This document shows, piece after piece, positions 38,936 to 51,165 of a stretch of 64,000 nucleotides of DNA. Made by a program: the position numbers and the translations under genes. Where the stretch lies: assembly GCF_001942335.1 (NCBI RefSeq), contig NZ_MKKH01000012.1, positions 1-64,000 of the forward strand, written 5' to 3'. The notes beneath the pieces were generated by a model, which searched no databases, was not told the origin of the DNA, and was given only the letters and a program-made list of their open reading frames with translations. Every line of letters starts with the position of its first letter. The stretch's first letter is position 1. The DNA comes from Cellulosimicrobium sp. CUA-896 (GTDB lineage Bacteria > Actinomycetota > Actinomycetes > Actinomycetales > Cellulomonadaceae).

Positions 38936-40546
38936 GTGGCGAGCCCTTCCGGGACGGCCGACGCCGGCGGCCAGCGCGTGCTGGTCGCCGGCGTCGACAC
39001 GTCCACGCAGTCCTGCAAGGTCGTCGTGCGTGACGCTCGGACGGGGGCGCTGCGGCGCTTCGGCTCGGCGAAGCACCCCGACGGCACGGAGGTCCACCCG
39101 GACGCGTGGTGGGAGGCCCTCGGCGCCGCGGTCGCGGCGGCCGGCGGTCTGGACGACGTCGCCGCGCTCGCCGTCGGCGGGCAGCAGCACGGGATGGTCG
39201 CGCTCGACGCCGACGGCCACGTGGTCCGGCCGGCGCTGCTGTGGAACGACACCCGGTCCGCCAAGGCGGCGCGCGACCTCGTCCGCGAGCTCGGCGACGG
39301 CGACGACGAGCGCGGCGCCCAGGCCTGGGCCGACGCGATCGGCTCGGTGCCCGTCGCCTCGCTCACGGTCACGAAGCTGCGCTGGCTGCGCGACGCGGAG
39401 CCGGAGAACGCCGCGCGCGTCGCGGCGGTCGCGCTGCCGCACGACTGGCTGACGTGGCGCATCGCCGGGTACGGCCCGAAGGGCTCTCCGACGGCCCCGC
39501 TCGGTCCCGACCTGGACGCGCTCGTCACCGACGCGTCCGACGCCTCCGGGACGGGGTACTGGGACGCGACGCGGGCGACGACGGGAGCCGGCGACGGCGA
39601 GGGTGAGGGCCACGCCGACGGGCGGGGCGGCTACCGCCTCGACCTGCTCGAGCTCGCGTTCGGGCGCACCGACGTCGTGCTGCCGCGCGTCGTCGCGCCG
39701 TCGGCGGTCGCAGGCGTCGCGCACCCGACGGTGGCGGGGTCCGCCGTCGAGGGCGGTGCGCTGCTCGGCCCGGGCGCGGGGGACAACGCCGGCGCCGCGC
39801 TCGGCCTCGGCATGGTCGCGGGCGACGTCGCGGTGTCGATCGGGACGTCGGGCGTCGTGTCCGCCGTCGCCGACGACCGCACGGCCGACGGGTCGGGACT
39901 CGTCAACGGGTTCTCCGACGCGACGGGCCGGTACCTGCTCCTCGCCGTGACGCTCAACGCGAGCCGCGTGCTCGACGCGGCGCGCTCGGTGCTCGGCGTC
40001 GACCACGCGGAGCTCTCGCGGCTCGCGCTCGCTGCGCCCGCCGGCGCGGACGGGCTCGTGCTCGTGCCCTATCTCGAGGGCGAGCGGATGCCGAACCGCC
40101 CCGACGCGTCGGGGACGCTGCACGGGATCCGCCTCGGCACGACGACGCCCGAGCACCTCGCGCGCGCGTTCGTCGAGGGGATGCTGTGCGGCCTCGCCGA
40201 CGGGCTCGACGCCCTGCGCGCCCTGGGCGTGCGGGTCGAGCGCGTGCAGCTCATCGGCGGGGGAGCGCAGTCCGAGGCGGTGCGACGCATCGCGCCGCAG
40301 GTGCTCGGGCTGCCCGTGACGGTGCCCGAGCCCGGCGAGTACGTGGCCGACGGCGCCGCGCGCCAGGCCGCGTGGGTCCTCGCCGCGCACCGGGCGACCG
40401 GGGCCGGCGACGGCGCGACGAGCACCGGCACGAGCGGTGGCGAGGTGCCCCCGCCAACCTGGGCCGCGTCGTCGGGCACCGTGTCCGAGGCGGAGCCGGT
40501 CCCGGCGATCCGCGAGCAGTACGCGGCGGTCCGCGACCTCGTCTGA
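38936..40546 (+). CDS. xylB: Xylulokinase
   Basis: FGGY-family kinase of 536 residues that phosphorylates D-xylulose for the pentose phosphate pathway. It has the N-terminal phosphate loop [15 protein letters not shown], the sugar-binding [11 protein letters not shown], the catalytic-Asp region [15 protein letters not shown] and the ATP-binding [16 protein letters not shown] Gly/Asp-rich insertion sits near residues 218-232, and the C-terminus has an extra Thr/Gly-rich tail before [12 protein letters not shown]. The GTG start lies 1 bp after the xylA stop, so translation is coupled. Confidence 0.96.
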   Translation: MASPSGTADAGGQRVLVAGVDTSTQSCKVVVRDARTGALRRFGSAKHPDGTEVHPDAWWEALGAAVAAAGGLDDVAALAVGGQQHGMVALDADGHVVRPALLWNDTRSAKAARDLVRELGDGDDERGAQAWADAIGSVPVASLTVTKLRWLRDAEPENAARVAAVALPHDWLTWRIAGYGPKGSPTAPLGPDLDALVTDASDASGTGYWDATRATTGAGDGEGEGHADGRGGYRLDLLELAFGRTDVVLPRVVAPSAVAGVAHPTVAGSAVEGGALLGPGAGDNAGAALGLGMVAGDVAVSIGTSGVVSAVADDRTADGSGLVNGFSDATGRYLLLAVTLNASRVLDAARSVLGVDHAELSRLALAAPAGADGLVLVPYLEGERMPNRPDASGTLHGIRLGTTTPEHLARAFVEGMLCGLADGLDALRALGVRVERVQLIGGGAQSEAVRRIAPQVLGLPVTVPEPGEYVADGAARQAAWVLAAHRATGAGDGATSTGTSGGEVPPPTWAASSGTVSEAEPVPAIREQYAAVRDLV

Positions 40547-40577
40547 CCGCCGATCTCGCTCGTCCGACCGCCGACCA

Positions 40578-40620
40578 CGGGGTTGGTGCCGTCATCCGCC
40601 GGATGACGGCACCAACCCCG
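40578..40620. terminator. Strong bidirectional terminator after xylB
   Basis: A perfect 20-bp stem (40578-40597 with 40601-40620) has a 3-nt loop and is followed by TTCT. It separates xylB from the convergent trmL gene and should stop transcription from both sides. Confidence 0.9.
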
Positions 40621-40642
40621 TTCTCGTGCGCCGAGGCTCGGC

Positions 40643-41179
40643 TCAGGCGCCGCCCGCGAACCCTGCCTGCCGCCAGGCCTCGTAGACCGCGATCGACGCC
40701 GCGCTCGTGAGGTTGAGCGACCGGCGGCCGGTCAGCATGGGGATCTTGAGCTGGTCCGTGACGCGCGGGTGCGCGAGGACGTCGTCGGGCAGGCCCGTCG
40801 GCTCGGGGCCGAACAGCAGGACGTCGTCGGGGCGGTAGTCGACGTCGGCGTACGACGTCGTCGCGCGCGTCGTGAACGCGAAGACCCGGCCGGGAAGCGT
40901 GGCGAGCGCGGCGTCGAGGTCGGCGTGCACCTCGACCGCGGCGAGGTCGTGGTAGTCCAGGCCGGCGCGACGCAGCCGCGGCTCGTCCATCTCGAACCCG
41001 AGCGGTTCCACGAGGTGCAGCCGGGACCCGGTCACCGCGGCGAGGCGGATGGCGTTGCCGGTGTTCCCGGGGATGCGCGGCTCGAAGAACACGACGTGCG
41101 GCAGGGTCGACGCCGGGCGTGCGGACGGGTCGGCGACGTGCGGGCGCCAGTCGGTGCCGGGGTCGGGGGAGGAGCTCAC
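40643..41179 (-). CDS. trmL: tRNA (cytidine(34)-2'-O)-methyltransferase
   Basis: SPOUT-class methyltransferase of 178 residues that methylates the tRNA wobble base. Motifs: VVFFEPRIPGNTGNAIRLAA at the start of the domain, LHLVEPLGFEMDEPRLRRAG, LLFGPEPTGLPDD (SAM knot) and IPMLTGRRSLNLTSAASIAVYEA given here by its key part RSLNLTSAASIAVY. The chosen GTG at 41179 has no ribosome site, but GATAAT lies about 8 bp upstream on the same strand, so a leaderless message is likely. About 25 residues precede the conserved domain. Confidence 0.93.
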   Translation of the reverse strand: MSSSPDPGTDWRPHVADPSARPASTLPHVVFFEPRIPGNTGNAIRLAAVTGSRLHLVEPLGFEMDEPRLRRAGLDYHDLAAVEVHADLDAALATLPGRVFAFTTRATTSYADVDYRPDDVLLFGPEPTGLPDDVLAHPRVTDQLKIPMLTGRRSLNLTSAASIAVYEAWRQAGFAGGA

Positions 41180-41261
41180 GGCGTCGATTATCCCGTCAGG
41201 CGCGGGTGCGAGGCCCCGTCTCGTGGCGCACGCTGGGAACCCCGCGCGAGAGGAGACCCGG

Positions 41262-41645
41262 ATGGACCTCGACCGGCAGACGGTGACGGCATGGGTCGGT
41301 GCGTACGAGTCGGCGTGGCGGGCGAGCGACGCGTCGGCGGTCGAGCGGCTCTTCACCGAGGACGCGACGTACCTGCGCTCGCCCTACGACGAGGAGCCGC
41401 TGCACGGGCACGACGCGATCCGCGGCTTCTGGACCGTCGACGAGGACGCGTCCTTCACCGTGACCGCGGGGCCCGTGGCGGTCGAGGCCGACGCCGCGGT
41501 CGTGCGCCTCGAGGTGCGCTACACCGCCCCGCGCGAGCAGGAGTACCGCGACCTGTGGCTCCTGCGGTTCGCCGCCGACGGGCGCGTGTCGCACTTCGAG
41601 GAGTGGGCGTACTGGCCGGGGAAGCCGTACAGCGCCGCGGACTGA
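41262..41645 (+). CDS. SnoaL/NTF2-like domain protein
   Basis: A single NTF2-fold domain of 127 residues. ATG at 41262 follows AGGAG. It begins VTAWVGAYESAWRASDASAVERLF with the usual early Trp and the ED of FTEDATYLRSPYDE, then HGHDAIRGFW and a C-terminal VSHFEEWAYWPGKPY. Proteins like this are often small isomerase or binding domains and often partner ECF sigma factors; the next gene (opposite strand) encodes one. The specific role is unknown. Confidence 0.8.
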   Translation: MDLDRQTVTAWVGAYESAWRASDASAVERLFTEDATYLRSPYDEEPLHGHDAIRGFWTVDEDASFTVTAGPVAVEADAAVVRLEVRYTAPREQEYRDLWLLRFAADGRVSHFEEWAYWPGKPYSAAD

Positions 41646-41680
41646 CCGCGCGCTGACCGGAGGCCGGGGACCCGGGAGCC

Positions 41681-43000
41681 TCAGGGGCGCAGCGCCGCGG
41701 ACTTGCGGCGCAGCAGGTCGCGCTCGCGCGGGTTCGGGCACAGGCGCACGGCGAGCTCGTACTCCGCGCGGGCCTCGTCGGTGCGGCCGAGCCGGCCGAG
41801 CAGCTCCGCGCGGACGCTCGGCAGCAGGTGGAACCCGGAGAGGCGGTCGGTCGCCACGAGCTCGTCGACGATCCGCAGCGCCGCCTCCGGGCCCTGCGCC
41901 ATCGACACGGCCACGGCCCGGTTGAGGTCGACGACGGGCGACGGCGCCAGCCGGCCCAGCGCCTCGTAGAGCAGCACCACGCGGTCCCAGTCGGTCTCGG
42001 CCACCGACGGCGCGACGGCGTGGCACTCGGCGACCGCCGCCTGCAACCCGTACGCGCCGCGGCCGCGACCGAGGGCGTCGGCGCGGGCGAGCGCCGCGCG
42101 GCCGCGCCGGATCGCCGACCGGTCCCATCGCCGCCGGTCCTGGTCCGCGAGCAGCACGGGCTCGCCGTCGGGACCGGTCCGCGCACCGAAGCGCGCCGCG
42201 GTGAGCTCGAGCAGCGCCAGGAGGGCGTGCGCCTCCGGCTCGTCGGGGACGAGCCCGACGAGCACGAGCGCGAGCCGGGTCGCCTCGTGCGCGAGGTCCG
42301 GACGCAGCCACTCGTCCCCCGACGTGGCCGTCGAGCCCTCCGTGAAGATCACGTACAGCACGGCGAGCACGCCGGCGAGGCGCTCGCGCCGCTCCTCGCG
42401 CGGCGGGACGGCGAACGGGACGCCCGCGGCGGCCAGCGTCCTCTTGGCCCGGGTGATCCGCGCCTGCACGGTCGCCGTCGGGACGAGGAACGCGCGCGCG
42501 ATCTCGTCGCTGGACAGTCCGCCGACGACGCGCAGCGTCAGGGCGACCTGCGCCTCGCGCGAGAGCACCGGGTGGCACGCGACGAGCACGAGGGCGAGCA
42601 CGTCGTCGTCCATCCGGTCGGGGTCTCCCAGGACGTCGACGTCCTCGGTGCCCGCGGGCGGCCCGCCCGTCGTGGTGCCGCCCTCGTCCAGGCCGCGGGC
42701 GAGGGCGGCGTACCGCTCGTCGAGCGCGGCGCGCCGGCGGAAGGCGTCGATCGCCCGCCGACGGCCCACGGTGAGCAGCCAGCCCGACGGGTTCGTCGGG
42801 ACGCCGTCCCGGGGCCACGAGACGAGCGCCTCCGCGAGCGCCTCCTGCGCGAGGTCCTCGGCGAGGGCGACGTCGCCCGTGTACCGGGCGAGGGCTCCGA
42901 CGATCCGCGCGGACTCGATGCGCCACACCGCCTCGACGGCGCGGCGGCCGGGCTCGTCCTCCCGGCCGCCGCGGGTGACCGGCCGCGCGGGCGAGGTCAC
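41681..43000 (-). CDS. ECF sigma factor with C-terminal DUF6596/TPR-like domain
   Basis: RNA polymerase sigma subunit of 439 residues. Region 2 reads [20 protein letters not shown] and [11 protein letters not shown]; region 4 reads [21 protein letters not shown]. The long C-terminal half (about residues 200-435) is helical with [20 protein letters not shown] and [19 protein letters not shown], matching the extended ECF group that carries its own regulatory domain instead of a separate anti-sigma factor. The GTG at 43000 overlaps the YCII gene stop by GTGA; this YCII-sigma pair is a known conserved unit. The signal is unknown. Confidence 0.92.
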   Translation of the reverse strand: MTSPARPVTRGGREDEPGRRAVEAVWRIESARIVGALARYTGDVALAEDLAQEALAEALVSWPRDGVPTNPSGWLLTVGRRRAIDAFRRRAALDERYAALARGLDEGGTTTGGPPAGTEDVDVLGDPDRMDDDVLALVLVACHPVLSREAQVALTLRVVGGLSSDEIARAFLVPTATVQARITRAKRTLAAAGVPFAVPPREERRERLAGVLAVLYVIFTEGSTATSGDEWLRPDLAHEATRLALVLVGLVPDEPEAHALLALLELTAARFGARTGPDGEPVLLADQDRRRWDRSAIRRGRAALARADALGRGRGAYGLQAAVAECHAVAPSVAETDWDRVVLLYEALGRLAPSPVVDLNRAVAVSMAQGPEAALRIVDELVATDRLSGFHLLPSVRAELLGRLGRTDEARAEYELAVRLCPNPRERDLLRRKSAALRP

Positions 43001-43416
43001 AGCTGGCCCGTCGACTCGCGCCACGCCCTCTCCTTGCGGATCCACTCGTTGTCCTGCGGGAACTCGTCGATCGTCGGCACGCGGCGGACCTCGACCTTGG
43101 TGCCCGGGCCCGCCATCGGCAGGCGCTTGGCCCACTCGACCGCCTCCTCCTGCGACGCGACGTCGAGCACGTAGTAGCCGCCGAACAGCTCCTTGGTCTC
43201 GCCGTACGGGCCGTCGGTGACCACGGGGGTCTCGGTCGAGAAGTCGACGACGACGCCCTTGCTCGCGTCGTCGAGGCCCTCGGCGGCGAGCAGGACGCCC
43301 GCGCGGATCAGCTCGTCGTTGAAGCGCCCCATCGCGTCGAGCATCTCGTCGAACGAGACGTTCTCGAACGCCGCGGCGCCCTCGTCGGTGCTGCGCATGA
43401 TGAGCATGTACTTCAT
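42997..43416 (-). CDS. YCII-related (DGPF-domain) protein
   Basis: Protein of 139 residues starting [18 protein letters not shown] at the ATG 43416, preceded by GGGAGACG. The DGPF-type motif is [21 protein letters not shown], present as [10 protein letters not shown]. It is co-translated with the ECF sigma factor. Members of this family have a ferredoxin-like fold and no settled function; a sensing or small catalytic role for the sigma unit is often suggested. Confidence 0.92.
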   Translation of the reverse strand: MKYMLIMRSTDEGAAAFENVSFDEMLDAMGRFNDELIRAGVLLAAEGLDDASKGVVVDFSTETPVVTDGPYGETKELFGGYYVLDVASQEEAVEWAKRLPMAGPGTKVEVRRVPTIDEFPQDNEWIRKERAWRESTGQL

Positions 43417-43532
43417 GGTTCGTCTCCCGTGTCGGCGGGCCGGTCCTCCGACCCTCTCACCCACAGGTCGAACGGGACAGGCCCGGATCGACACGGTCCG
43501 CGGCCGGGTTCGTCGCAACGCCCGCCGGCTCC

Positions 43533-44197
43533 TCAGACCCGGCGGAGCTCCGCGCGCCAGAGGCCACGGCGGCCGGGAGGGTCCTCGACCGGCAGCTCGT
43601 CGACCGACACCGCCACCAGCCCGTCGGCGGCGAAGGCGTCGATCTCCGCCCGGGTCAGCAGCCACGGTGGCCCGCCGTCGTCGTCGCCGTGGGCGACCGA
43701 CTGGATCACGAGCAGGGTGCCGCCCGGTGCCACGAGCGAGCGGACCCCGGCGGTGAGCGCGCCGCGGACGCTCCGGTTCACCGCCTGCACCGTGTAGATC
43801 TCGACGACCAGGTCGAACGCGCCGGCCCACGCGGGCGGCAGGTCGAGCAGGTCGGCGACGGCGTAGGCCACGGCCGAGCGGGATGGCGGGCGCGTGCCGC
43901 GGCGACCGCGGAGGGCGAGACGTCGAACGCCGTCGTCGCCCAGCCGAGACGGGACAGGTGCTCGGCGTCGGCCCCCAGCCCGCACCCGACGACGACGGCG
44001 GACCGTCCCGCGGCGGGCGGCTCGCGCGTCTCCAGCCACGACGCCAGCACCGGGTGCGGGTCGTCGTGGTCCCACGGCACGGCGACGTCCCCGCGGCCCG
44101 CGGCGGACCAGAGCCGCTCGAACCAGCCCGTCGGGTCGGACGGGTCGGCGTTGCCGAGCCGGTCGGCCTCGGTCTGCCAGCGGCGGCGTTCGACCAT
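43533..44197 (-). CDS. Class I SAM-dependent methyltransferase (one frameshift)
   Basis: About 221 residues after restoring one base near 43872-43876. SAM-binding motif I is [19 protein letters not shown], motif [20 protein letters not shown], and after the break [20 protein letters not shown] (motif III) and [18 protein letters not shown]. The arrangement resembles the thiopurine/tellurite-resistance methyltransferase group, with a small-molecule acceptor likely. The ATG at 44197 gives [16 protein letters not shown]. It stands alone between the YCII and pckG genes. Confidence 0.82.
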
Positions 44198-44252
44198 GGC
44201 GCCGACCCTAGTGACGCGCGGGAGCCGCCCACAAGGGTCGGTCGGCGCCAGG

Positions 44253-46202
<1,950 letters not shown>

Positions 46203-46299
46203 GGGGCGGGCTCCCTGCGGTGGGTGGGCGAGAGACGAGGGACCGGGCGTCCCTCGTTCCCAGCCTCGTGCCGCCACGCGTGACTTTCCCAGCAGTACG

Positions 46300-46335
46300 A
46301 CCGTGAAGATCAGCGGATCTTGACGTACCGTGAAG
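46300..46335. promoter_or_regulatory. Repeats in the pckG-ramB divergent promoter region
   Basis: A perfect inverted repeat AAGATC-AGCG-GATCTT lies at 46306-46321, and ACCGTGAAG is repeated directly at 46300-46308 and 46327-46335 (27 bp apart). They lie within 40 bp of the regulator's ATG, and could be its binding sites. Confidence 0.5.
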
Positions 46336-46337
46336 CC

Positions 46338-47825
46338 ATGACGCACGGCGCGCCGGCGGCGGACGACGCGGCGGCCCCGGCGGACCCCGAGGCCGACCTC
46401 ATCACCCTGGGCCGACGGGTCCGGCACTTCCGCACCGCCCGCGGTCTGACCCTCGACACGCTCGGTGAGGCCGTCGGGGCGGCGCCCAGCCTGCTGTCCA
46501 TGATCGAGAACGGCCGGCGCGAACCGCGGCTGACGCTGCTGCACCAGATCGCCCGCGCGCTCGACGTCCCCGTCCCGGACCTGCTCACCGACGAGCCGCC
46601 CTCGCGCCGCGCCGCGCTCGAGATCGCGCTCGACCGCGCGCAGCGCGGCCCCTTGTTCGCCGCGCTCGGCCTGCCGTCGGTGCGCGCGAGCCAGAAGCTG
46701 CCGCTGCCGGTCCTGGAGAACCTCGTCGGCCTGCACGCCGAGCTGCAGCGACGGGCGACCGAGGCGATCGCGACGCCGGAGGAGGCGCGTCGGGCCAACA
46801 CCGAGCTGCGCCTCGAGCGCCAGGCGCGCGACAACCACTACCCGGAGATCGAGGAGCTCGCCGAGTCGATGGCCCGCCGGGCGGGCTACACGTCCGGGGC
46901 GCTGACGCACCGGACCGTCTCGCGCATGGCGGAGCAGCTCGGGTTCACCATCTGGCACGTCGACGATCTGCCGCACTCGACCCGGACCGTGACCGACCTG
47001 CGCCACGGCCGCATCTACCTGCCACCCGCCTCGATCCCGGGCGGGCACGGGCTGCGCTCGCTCGCGCTGCAGGCCATCGCCCACCGCGTGCTCGGGCACG
47101 AGCGCCCGCGCTCGTACGCGGAGTTCCTCCGCCAGCGCGTCGAGATCACCTACTTCGCCGCGTGCTGCCTCATCCCGCAGTCCGCGGCCGTCGACTTCCT
47201 CGAGCGGCGCAAGCGCGAGAAGGACCTCGCCGTCGAGGACCTGCGCGACGCGTTCGGCGTCACGCACGAGGCGGCCGCCCAGCGGTTCACCAACCTCGCG
47301 ACCGTGCACCTCGGCATCCCGCTGCACTTCCTGCGCGTGGGTGACGACGGCGCGCTGTTCCGCGGGTACGCGAACGACGGGCTGCCCCTGCCCGCCGATG
47401 CGACGGGCGCGATCGAGGGCCAGCTCGTGTGCCGGCGCTGGGCCGTGCGCGAGGCGCTCGCGCGGCGCGACCGCGCGACCGAGTCGTACCAGTACACGGA
47501 CACCCCCGCGGGGACGTTCTGGTGCTCGACCCAGACGGGCACGACGGCGACCGGCGAGTTCTCCCTCGCCGTGGGCGTGCCGTTCGCGTCCGCGAAGTGG
47601 TTCCGGGGACGGGACACGACCGTGCGTCGGCAGTCCGGGTGCCCGGACGAGAGCTGCTGCCGCCGCCCGGCCCCCGACGCCGCCGGGCGCTGGCAGGACG
47701 CCTCCTGGCCGAGCGCCCGCATGCACCAGCACGTGCTCTCGGCCCTGCCCAGCGGGGCGTTCCCCGGCGTCGACGCGACCGAGGTCTACGCGTTCCTCGA
47801 GAAGCACGCACCGCGCGAGGCGTGA
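46338..47825 (+). CDS. RamB-like transcriptional regulator (XRE helix-turn-helix, IrrE-like domain)
   Basis: Regulator of 495 residues. The XRE helix-turn-helix is [20 protein letters not shown] and [16 protein letters not shown] (residues about 25-75). The middle contains an IrrE/ImmA-type domain but with HRVLGHERP in place of the peptidase HExxH, so protease activity is doubtful. A C-terminal short-chain fatty acyl regulator domain ends with Cys-rich [11 protein letters not shown]. This layout is that of RamB/PrpC-type regulators of acetate and propionate metabolism. The ATG at 46338 lacks a clear ribosome site. It is divergent from pckG. Confidence 0.88.
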   Translation: MTHGAPAADDAAAPADPEADLITLGRRVRHFRTARGLTLDTLGEAVGAAPSLLSMIENGRREPRLTLLHQIARALDVPVPDLLTDEPPSRRAALEIALDRAQRGPLFAALGLPSVRASQKLPLPVLENLVGLHAELQRRATEAIATPEEARRANTELRLERQARDNHYPEIEELAESMARRAGYTSGALTHRTVSRMAEQLGFTIWHVDDLPHSTRTVTDLRHGRIYLPPASIPGGHGLRSLALQAIAHRVLGHERPRSYAEFLRQRVEITYFAACCLIPQSAAVDFLERRKREKDLAVEDLRDAFGVTHEAAAQRFTNLATVHLGIPLHFLRVGDDGALFRGYANDGLPLPADATGAIEGQLVCRRWAVREALARRDRATESYQYTDTPAGTFWCSTQTGTTATGEFSLAVGVPFASAKWFRGRDTTVRRQSGCPDESCCRRPAPDAAGRWQDASWPSARMHQHVLSALPSGAFPGVDATEVYAFLEKHAPREA

Positions 47826-47835
47826 CGCGCCCTGC

Positions 47836-48906
47836 TCAGAGCGTCGCGGGGCCGGAGAGGGCCGCGACCTGCCCGAGCACCTCGGCGGTCTCGATCTCGA
47901 CCCGCAGCGCGATCCGGTCGAGCCCGACGGACGACGTCTCCACGACCGAGCCGAGCAGCGCGCGCAGGTCCGCCACCGCACCGAGCGCACGGGCCTGCGT
48001 CGCGGCGCGCTCGGCGCTCGCCGTGACGAGGCCCAGCGCGAGGCCGAGGTCCTCGGCGACGTCGTCGTGCGGCGAGAGCAGCGTCGAGGCGACGCGGGCG
48101 AGCGTGCCGGCGCGGCGGCCCAGCTCGCGCGCGGGCAGGTGCGCGTCGGCCAGCTCGGCCGCGCGGTCCGACAGCTCGCGCGCGACGAGCGCCGACGACG
48201 CGTCGCGCAGGTCCTCGACGTAGGTCCGCGTGCCGTCGGCGCCGGCCAGCGGCCGGTGGGCGCGGTCGAGCGCCCACGTGGGGTCGCGGTCCTCGGCGCG
48301 CAGGTACCGGTCGAGGTCGACCGCGTCGAGGGCGTCGTCGTCCTCGCCCGCGAGCCACGCCTCGACGCGGGCGAGGTCGTGCGGGTCGTCGACGTCGAGG
48401 CCGACGGTGGACAGCACGTCGAGCCACGTGCCCGTCCGCGCGTCGAAGAGCGGCAGGAGGTGGTCGTCCGCCGCGCCGGCGGCGCGCACGAACCGGCCGT
48501 GGGCGTGGTCGTGGAGCAGCACCCAGCGGCGGCCCTCGATGACGACCGGGCTCGACTCCGACAGCTCCAGCACGACCCGCAGCGTCCACTCGTCGTACGT
48601 CTCGCCCCACGCCTCCCCGGTGGCGGGGTCGCGCAGGACGCTCGGTGCCCGCAGCCGCCCGGGCAGCCACAGGAGCGGGTGCCACATCGCCTCGGGGCGC
48701 AGCGCCGGCCAGCGGCGGTGCCCCTCCGGTACGGTCCAGGGCATCGGGAGCGGCGTCGCCGAGAGCGGGGAGAGCAGCACCTCGTCCTCGGCGAGCCCCG
48801 TGAACGTGCGCCACATCTGCAGCCGCTCGACCGTGTCGAGCGCCGACGCGGGCAGCAGGAGGTGCTCTCCTGGCCCGACGTCGAGCGTGCGGCGCCTGTG
48901 CTCCAC
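47836..48906 (-). CDS. Uncharacterised protein
   Basis: Protein of 356 residues that I do not recognise. The GTG at 48906 follows GAGAGGA. It is soluble, acidic and Trp-rich early ([32 protein letters not shown]), with a strongly helical C-terminal half (residues about 225-350: [36 protein letters not shown]). There is no signal peptide or membrane helix. The composition matches its neighbours, and the complete frame argues that it is a real gene. It converges with the RamB-like gene with only 10 bp between stops. Confidence 0.7.
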   Translation of the reverse strand: MEHRRRTLDVGPGEHLLLPASALDTVERLQMWRTFTGLAEDEVLLSPLSATPLPMPWTVPEGHRRWPALRPEAMWHPLLWLPGRLRAPSVLRDPATGEAWGETYDEWTLRVVLELSESSPVVIEGRRWVLLHDHAHGRFVRAAGAADDHLLPLFDARTGTWLDVLSTVGLDVDDPHDLARVEAWLAGEDDDALDAVDLDRYLRAEDRDPTWALDRAHRPLAGADGTRTYVEDLRDASSALVARELSDRAAELADAHLPARELGRRAGTLARVASTLLSPHDDVAEDLGLALGLVTASAERAATQARALGAVADLRALLGSVVETSSVGLDRIALRVEIETAEVLGQVAALSGPATL

Positions 48907-49082
48907 GGAAGTCCTCTCTCGCGATGTCGTCGGACGGGCCTATGCCGTCCTCGCGACGGCCAGCCTGCTCGCCAGAGGAAGACGAGGCCGTCGGCGCCGC
49001 GATGACGCGGTGTGACCGACGTCACACAATTCTCGGGCTGCGAGCGCTCCGTTTTCGTGGTGGCGCCGCACACACCCATGAC

Positions 49083-50369
49083 ATGGAGATCGTGTCCGCC
49101 GCCACCGACACCGCCGTGGTCCGCCCGCTGCACGACCGTGCGAGCGACGAGCTCGACCGCACGACGACGGAGCTCGCGCTCCGCGTGCGCGCCGGGACCC
49201 TCGCCGAGCGCGAGGCGCGCATGAGGATCTACGAGGCGACCTTCCGCACGGGCATCGTGCGGGCGGAGACGCTGCGCTACTGCCACCGGCACAACATCGC
49301 GCGCTTCCTCCACGACGACATGGTCGAGGCGGCGGTGGACTTCTACACGCGCAAGATCCTCGACCTGCCGAGCGTCGACGGTGCGGAGGGCGACTCCACC
49401 GGCCGCAACGGCACGAAGTTCTTCGACCTCGAGGTCTTCGCGGACGGCGCGAGCGCGGCCGGCTCGATCCGGCAGGCGCTCGGCGACTACACGCTCATGC
49501 ACCGCACGCTCCTGCGCAGCGTGCGCTCCGCGCGCAAGGTCGGCCAGATCGTCTCGACCGAGCTCCTCGAGGGCACCATCGACGCCGACGGTCGCCTCGC
49601 CGGCCTCGTCCACGAGCTGCCCGTCGTGCCCGACCCGGCCGCCGAGGTGCTCGACGCGGGGCGCAACGAGCGCCTCGACCGGCTCTACGACGCGCACGGC
49701 AGCGCGGCGGCACGGCAGCGCGGCGTCCTGCGGACCCACATCGACGCGTCGGCGATCCGGGACGCGTTCGACCTGCCGGAGCTGGCGCGGCCGCTCGACC
49801 CGGAGGTGCGCACGCGCATGCTCGCGTGGGTCGAGGAGGACCCCGCCATCGCGCTGCGGTCCGTCCTCGCCCGCCACCGGACGCCGCCGTGCCGCCGCAC
49901 CGAGGCGCTCGGCCGGCTCTGGGCGGCCTTCGACGACGCCGAGCTCGAGACCGTCGCGGAGCACGAGTACGGCGAGAAGATCGCGGACCTGCTCGTGCGC
50001 GACGTCCTCGCCGACCGCGCACGGCCGGGCCGTCCCGCGGTGTCGCGCACGCGCGTCGCCGTGAAGCGGGCCGTCGCCGGCTGCAAGGTCGACGGCGCCT
50101 GGGTGACGGACCTCACCGCCGTGTTCCTCGAGCACGAGCACGAGGCGCGCTCCGCCTGGGACCCGGACCGCGGGGCGGGCGAGTCGACGCGGGACTCCGT
50201 GCGGTACCTGCGGTCGCTCGCCGCAGCGGCCGCGCTTCCCGGCACCCCGCTCGGACGCACGCCCGCGCAGGTGCGTGGGACGCTCGCGGAGCTCGTCGCG
50301 ACCGCCCGTCAGGGCACGAGCGCGAAGCGCACGGAGGCCGGCCCGGCGGCTGTGCGCGCAGCCGTCTAG
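49083..50369 (+). CDS. Uncharacterised helical protein
   Basis: Protein of 428 residues that I do not recognise. The ATG at 49083 has no ribosome site, and in-frame alternatives upstream exist to about 48924. It is mostly charged and alpha-helical: [60 protein letters not shown]. The N-terminal 130 residues have a faint look of a sigma-like helical bundle ([31 protein letters not shown]), but no standard sigma region is convincing. It is followed by a terminator and a two-gene small-protein unit. Confidence 0.65.
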   Translation: MEIVSAATDTAVVRPLHDRASDELDRTTTELALRVRAGTLAEREARMRIYEATFRTGIVRAETLRYCHRHNIARFLHDDMVEAAVDFYTRKILDLPSVDGAEGDSTGRNGTKFFDLEVFADGASAAGSIRQALGDYTLMHRTLLRSVRSARKVGQIVSTELLEGTIDADGRLAGLVHELPVVPDPAAEVLDAGRNERLDRLYDAHGSAAARQRGVLRTHIDASAIRDAFDLPELARPLDPEVRTRMLAWVEEDPAIALRSVLARHRTPPCRRTEALGRLWAAFDDAELETVAEHEYGEKIADLLVRDVLADRARPGRPAVSRTRVAVKRAVAGCKVDGAWVTDLTAVFLEHEHEARSAWDPDRGAGESTRDSVRYLRSLAAAAALPGTPLGRTPAQVRGTLAELVATARQGTSAKRTEAGPAAVRAAV

Positions 50370-50390
50370 CAGCGCGCCGCAGCGCTTCCC

Positions 50391-50434
50391 GGAGCGCCCC
50401 TCACCCGCCGTCCGCGCCGGGAGAGGGGCGCTCC
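50391..50434 (+). terminator. Terminator after the uncharacterised gene
   Basis: GGAGCGCCCCTC (50391-50402) pairs with GAGGGGCGCTCC (50423-50434), a perfect 12-bp stem with a 20-nt GC-rich loop, 22 bases after the stop codon. Confidence 0.7.
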
Positions 50435-50495
50435 GTCTGCATAGGGACACCGAACGTCGAGAGCCTCGTCCGCCGAGGCCACGAGAGGAGATCCC

Positions 50496-50720
50496 ATGGG
50501 CCCCGCCATTCCCGCGCGCACGCGGGCGAAGACCGTCGCGGAGCGCTGTGCGCCCCTCACCAAGGAGCTCGCCCGCCGCCGGTCCGGCAAGCCGCTGACG
50601 CCGGTCGACGTGCACGAGCAGATCGCCTCCCTGGTCGACGAGCTCGTCGTGCAGGGCATGACCCGTGGTGAGGCCGCCGGCCTCGTCAACCGCGCGGCGC
50701 AGAAGGCCACCGCCGCGTGA
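50496..50720 (+). CDS. Small uncharacterised basic protein
   Basis: Protein of 74 residues, ATG at 50496 preceded by GAGAGGAGATCCC. The N-terminal half is basic ([21 protein letters not shown]) and the rest is helical ([18 protein letters not shown]). No family is recognised. It overlaps the following DUF7455 gene by GTGA, so both are made from one message. Confidence 0.7.
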   Translation: MGPAIPARTRAKTVAERCAPLTKELARRRSGKPLTPVDVHEQIASLVDELVVQGMTRGEAAGLVNRAAQKATAA

Positions 50721-50991
50721 GGGCGCTGCGGCGGCCCTGGGAGGTCGTCGGCGTCGTGCGCCGGAGCGACGGGGACGACGCCGGGCACCCCGCAGGCCCT
50801 GCGCCCGTCGTGCCCGTGCCCCCCGCGTGGCAGCACCGCTGCGACGCCTGCGGCACGTGGGCCTGCGTCCACGTGCGCGTCGCGAGCGCGGCGAGCTCCT
50901 GCTGTGCGCCGAGCACTTCCGCACCCACGAGGCGACGCTCGACGCGCGCGGCTACGCCGTGTCGTGGGGCGCCACGGAGCACCCCGCGTAG
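50717..50991 (+). CDS. DUF7455-like small zinc-finger protein (one frameshift)
   Basis: About 91 residues after restoring one base near 50881-50884. The GTG at 50717 overlaps the upstream stop. It has a two-part zinc-ribbon pattern, [13 protein letters not shown] (CxxC) and, after the break, [14 protein letters not shown] (CxxH), which I associate with the DUF7455 family common in actinobacteria. Without the repair the second half of the metal site is lost. Function is unknown. Confidence 0.7.
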
Positions 50992-51165
50992 TCCCGGAAA
51001 CCACCCGCTCGACCCCCCACGAACCCCGCCGACCCGCCGACAGTGCCCGGTGATCGCCCCCCGTACGCGGCGGGAGATCGCCGGAGCACCAGGAGGGAGC
51101 TCCGGGGACCGTTCGCCGGAGCCGGCGACGGACGAAGACGCCAGTGATGGCAGGGGGAGGTTGCC

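Noticed and set aside
46320..46325. TTGACG as a -35 element for the RamB-like gene
   Set aside because: The matching -10 position would fall inside the coding sequence, so it is unlikely to be this gene's promoter.
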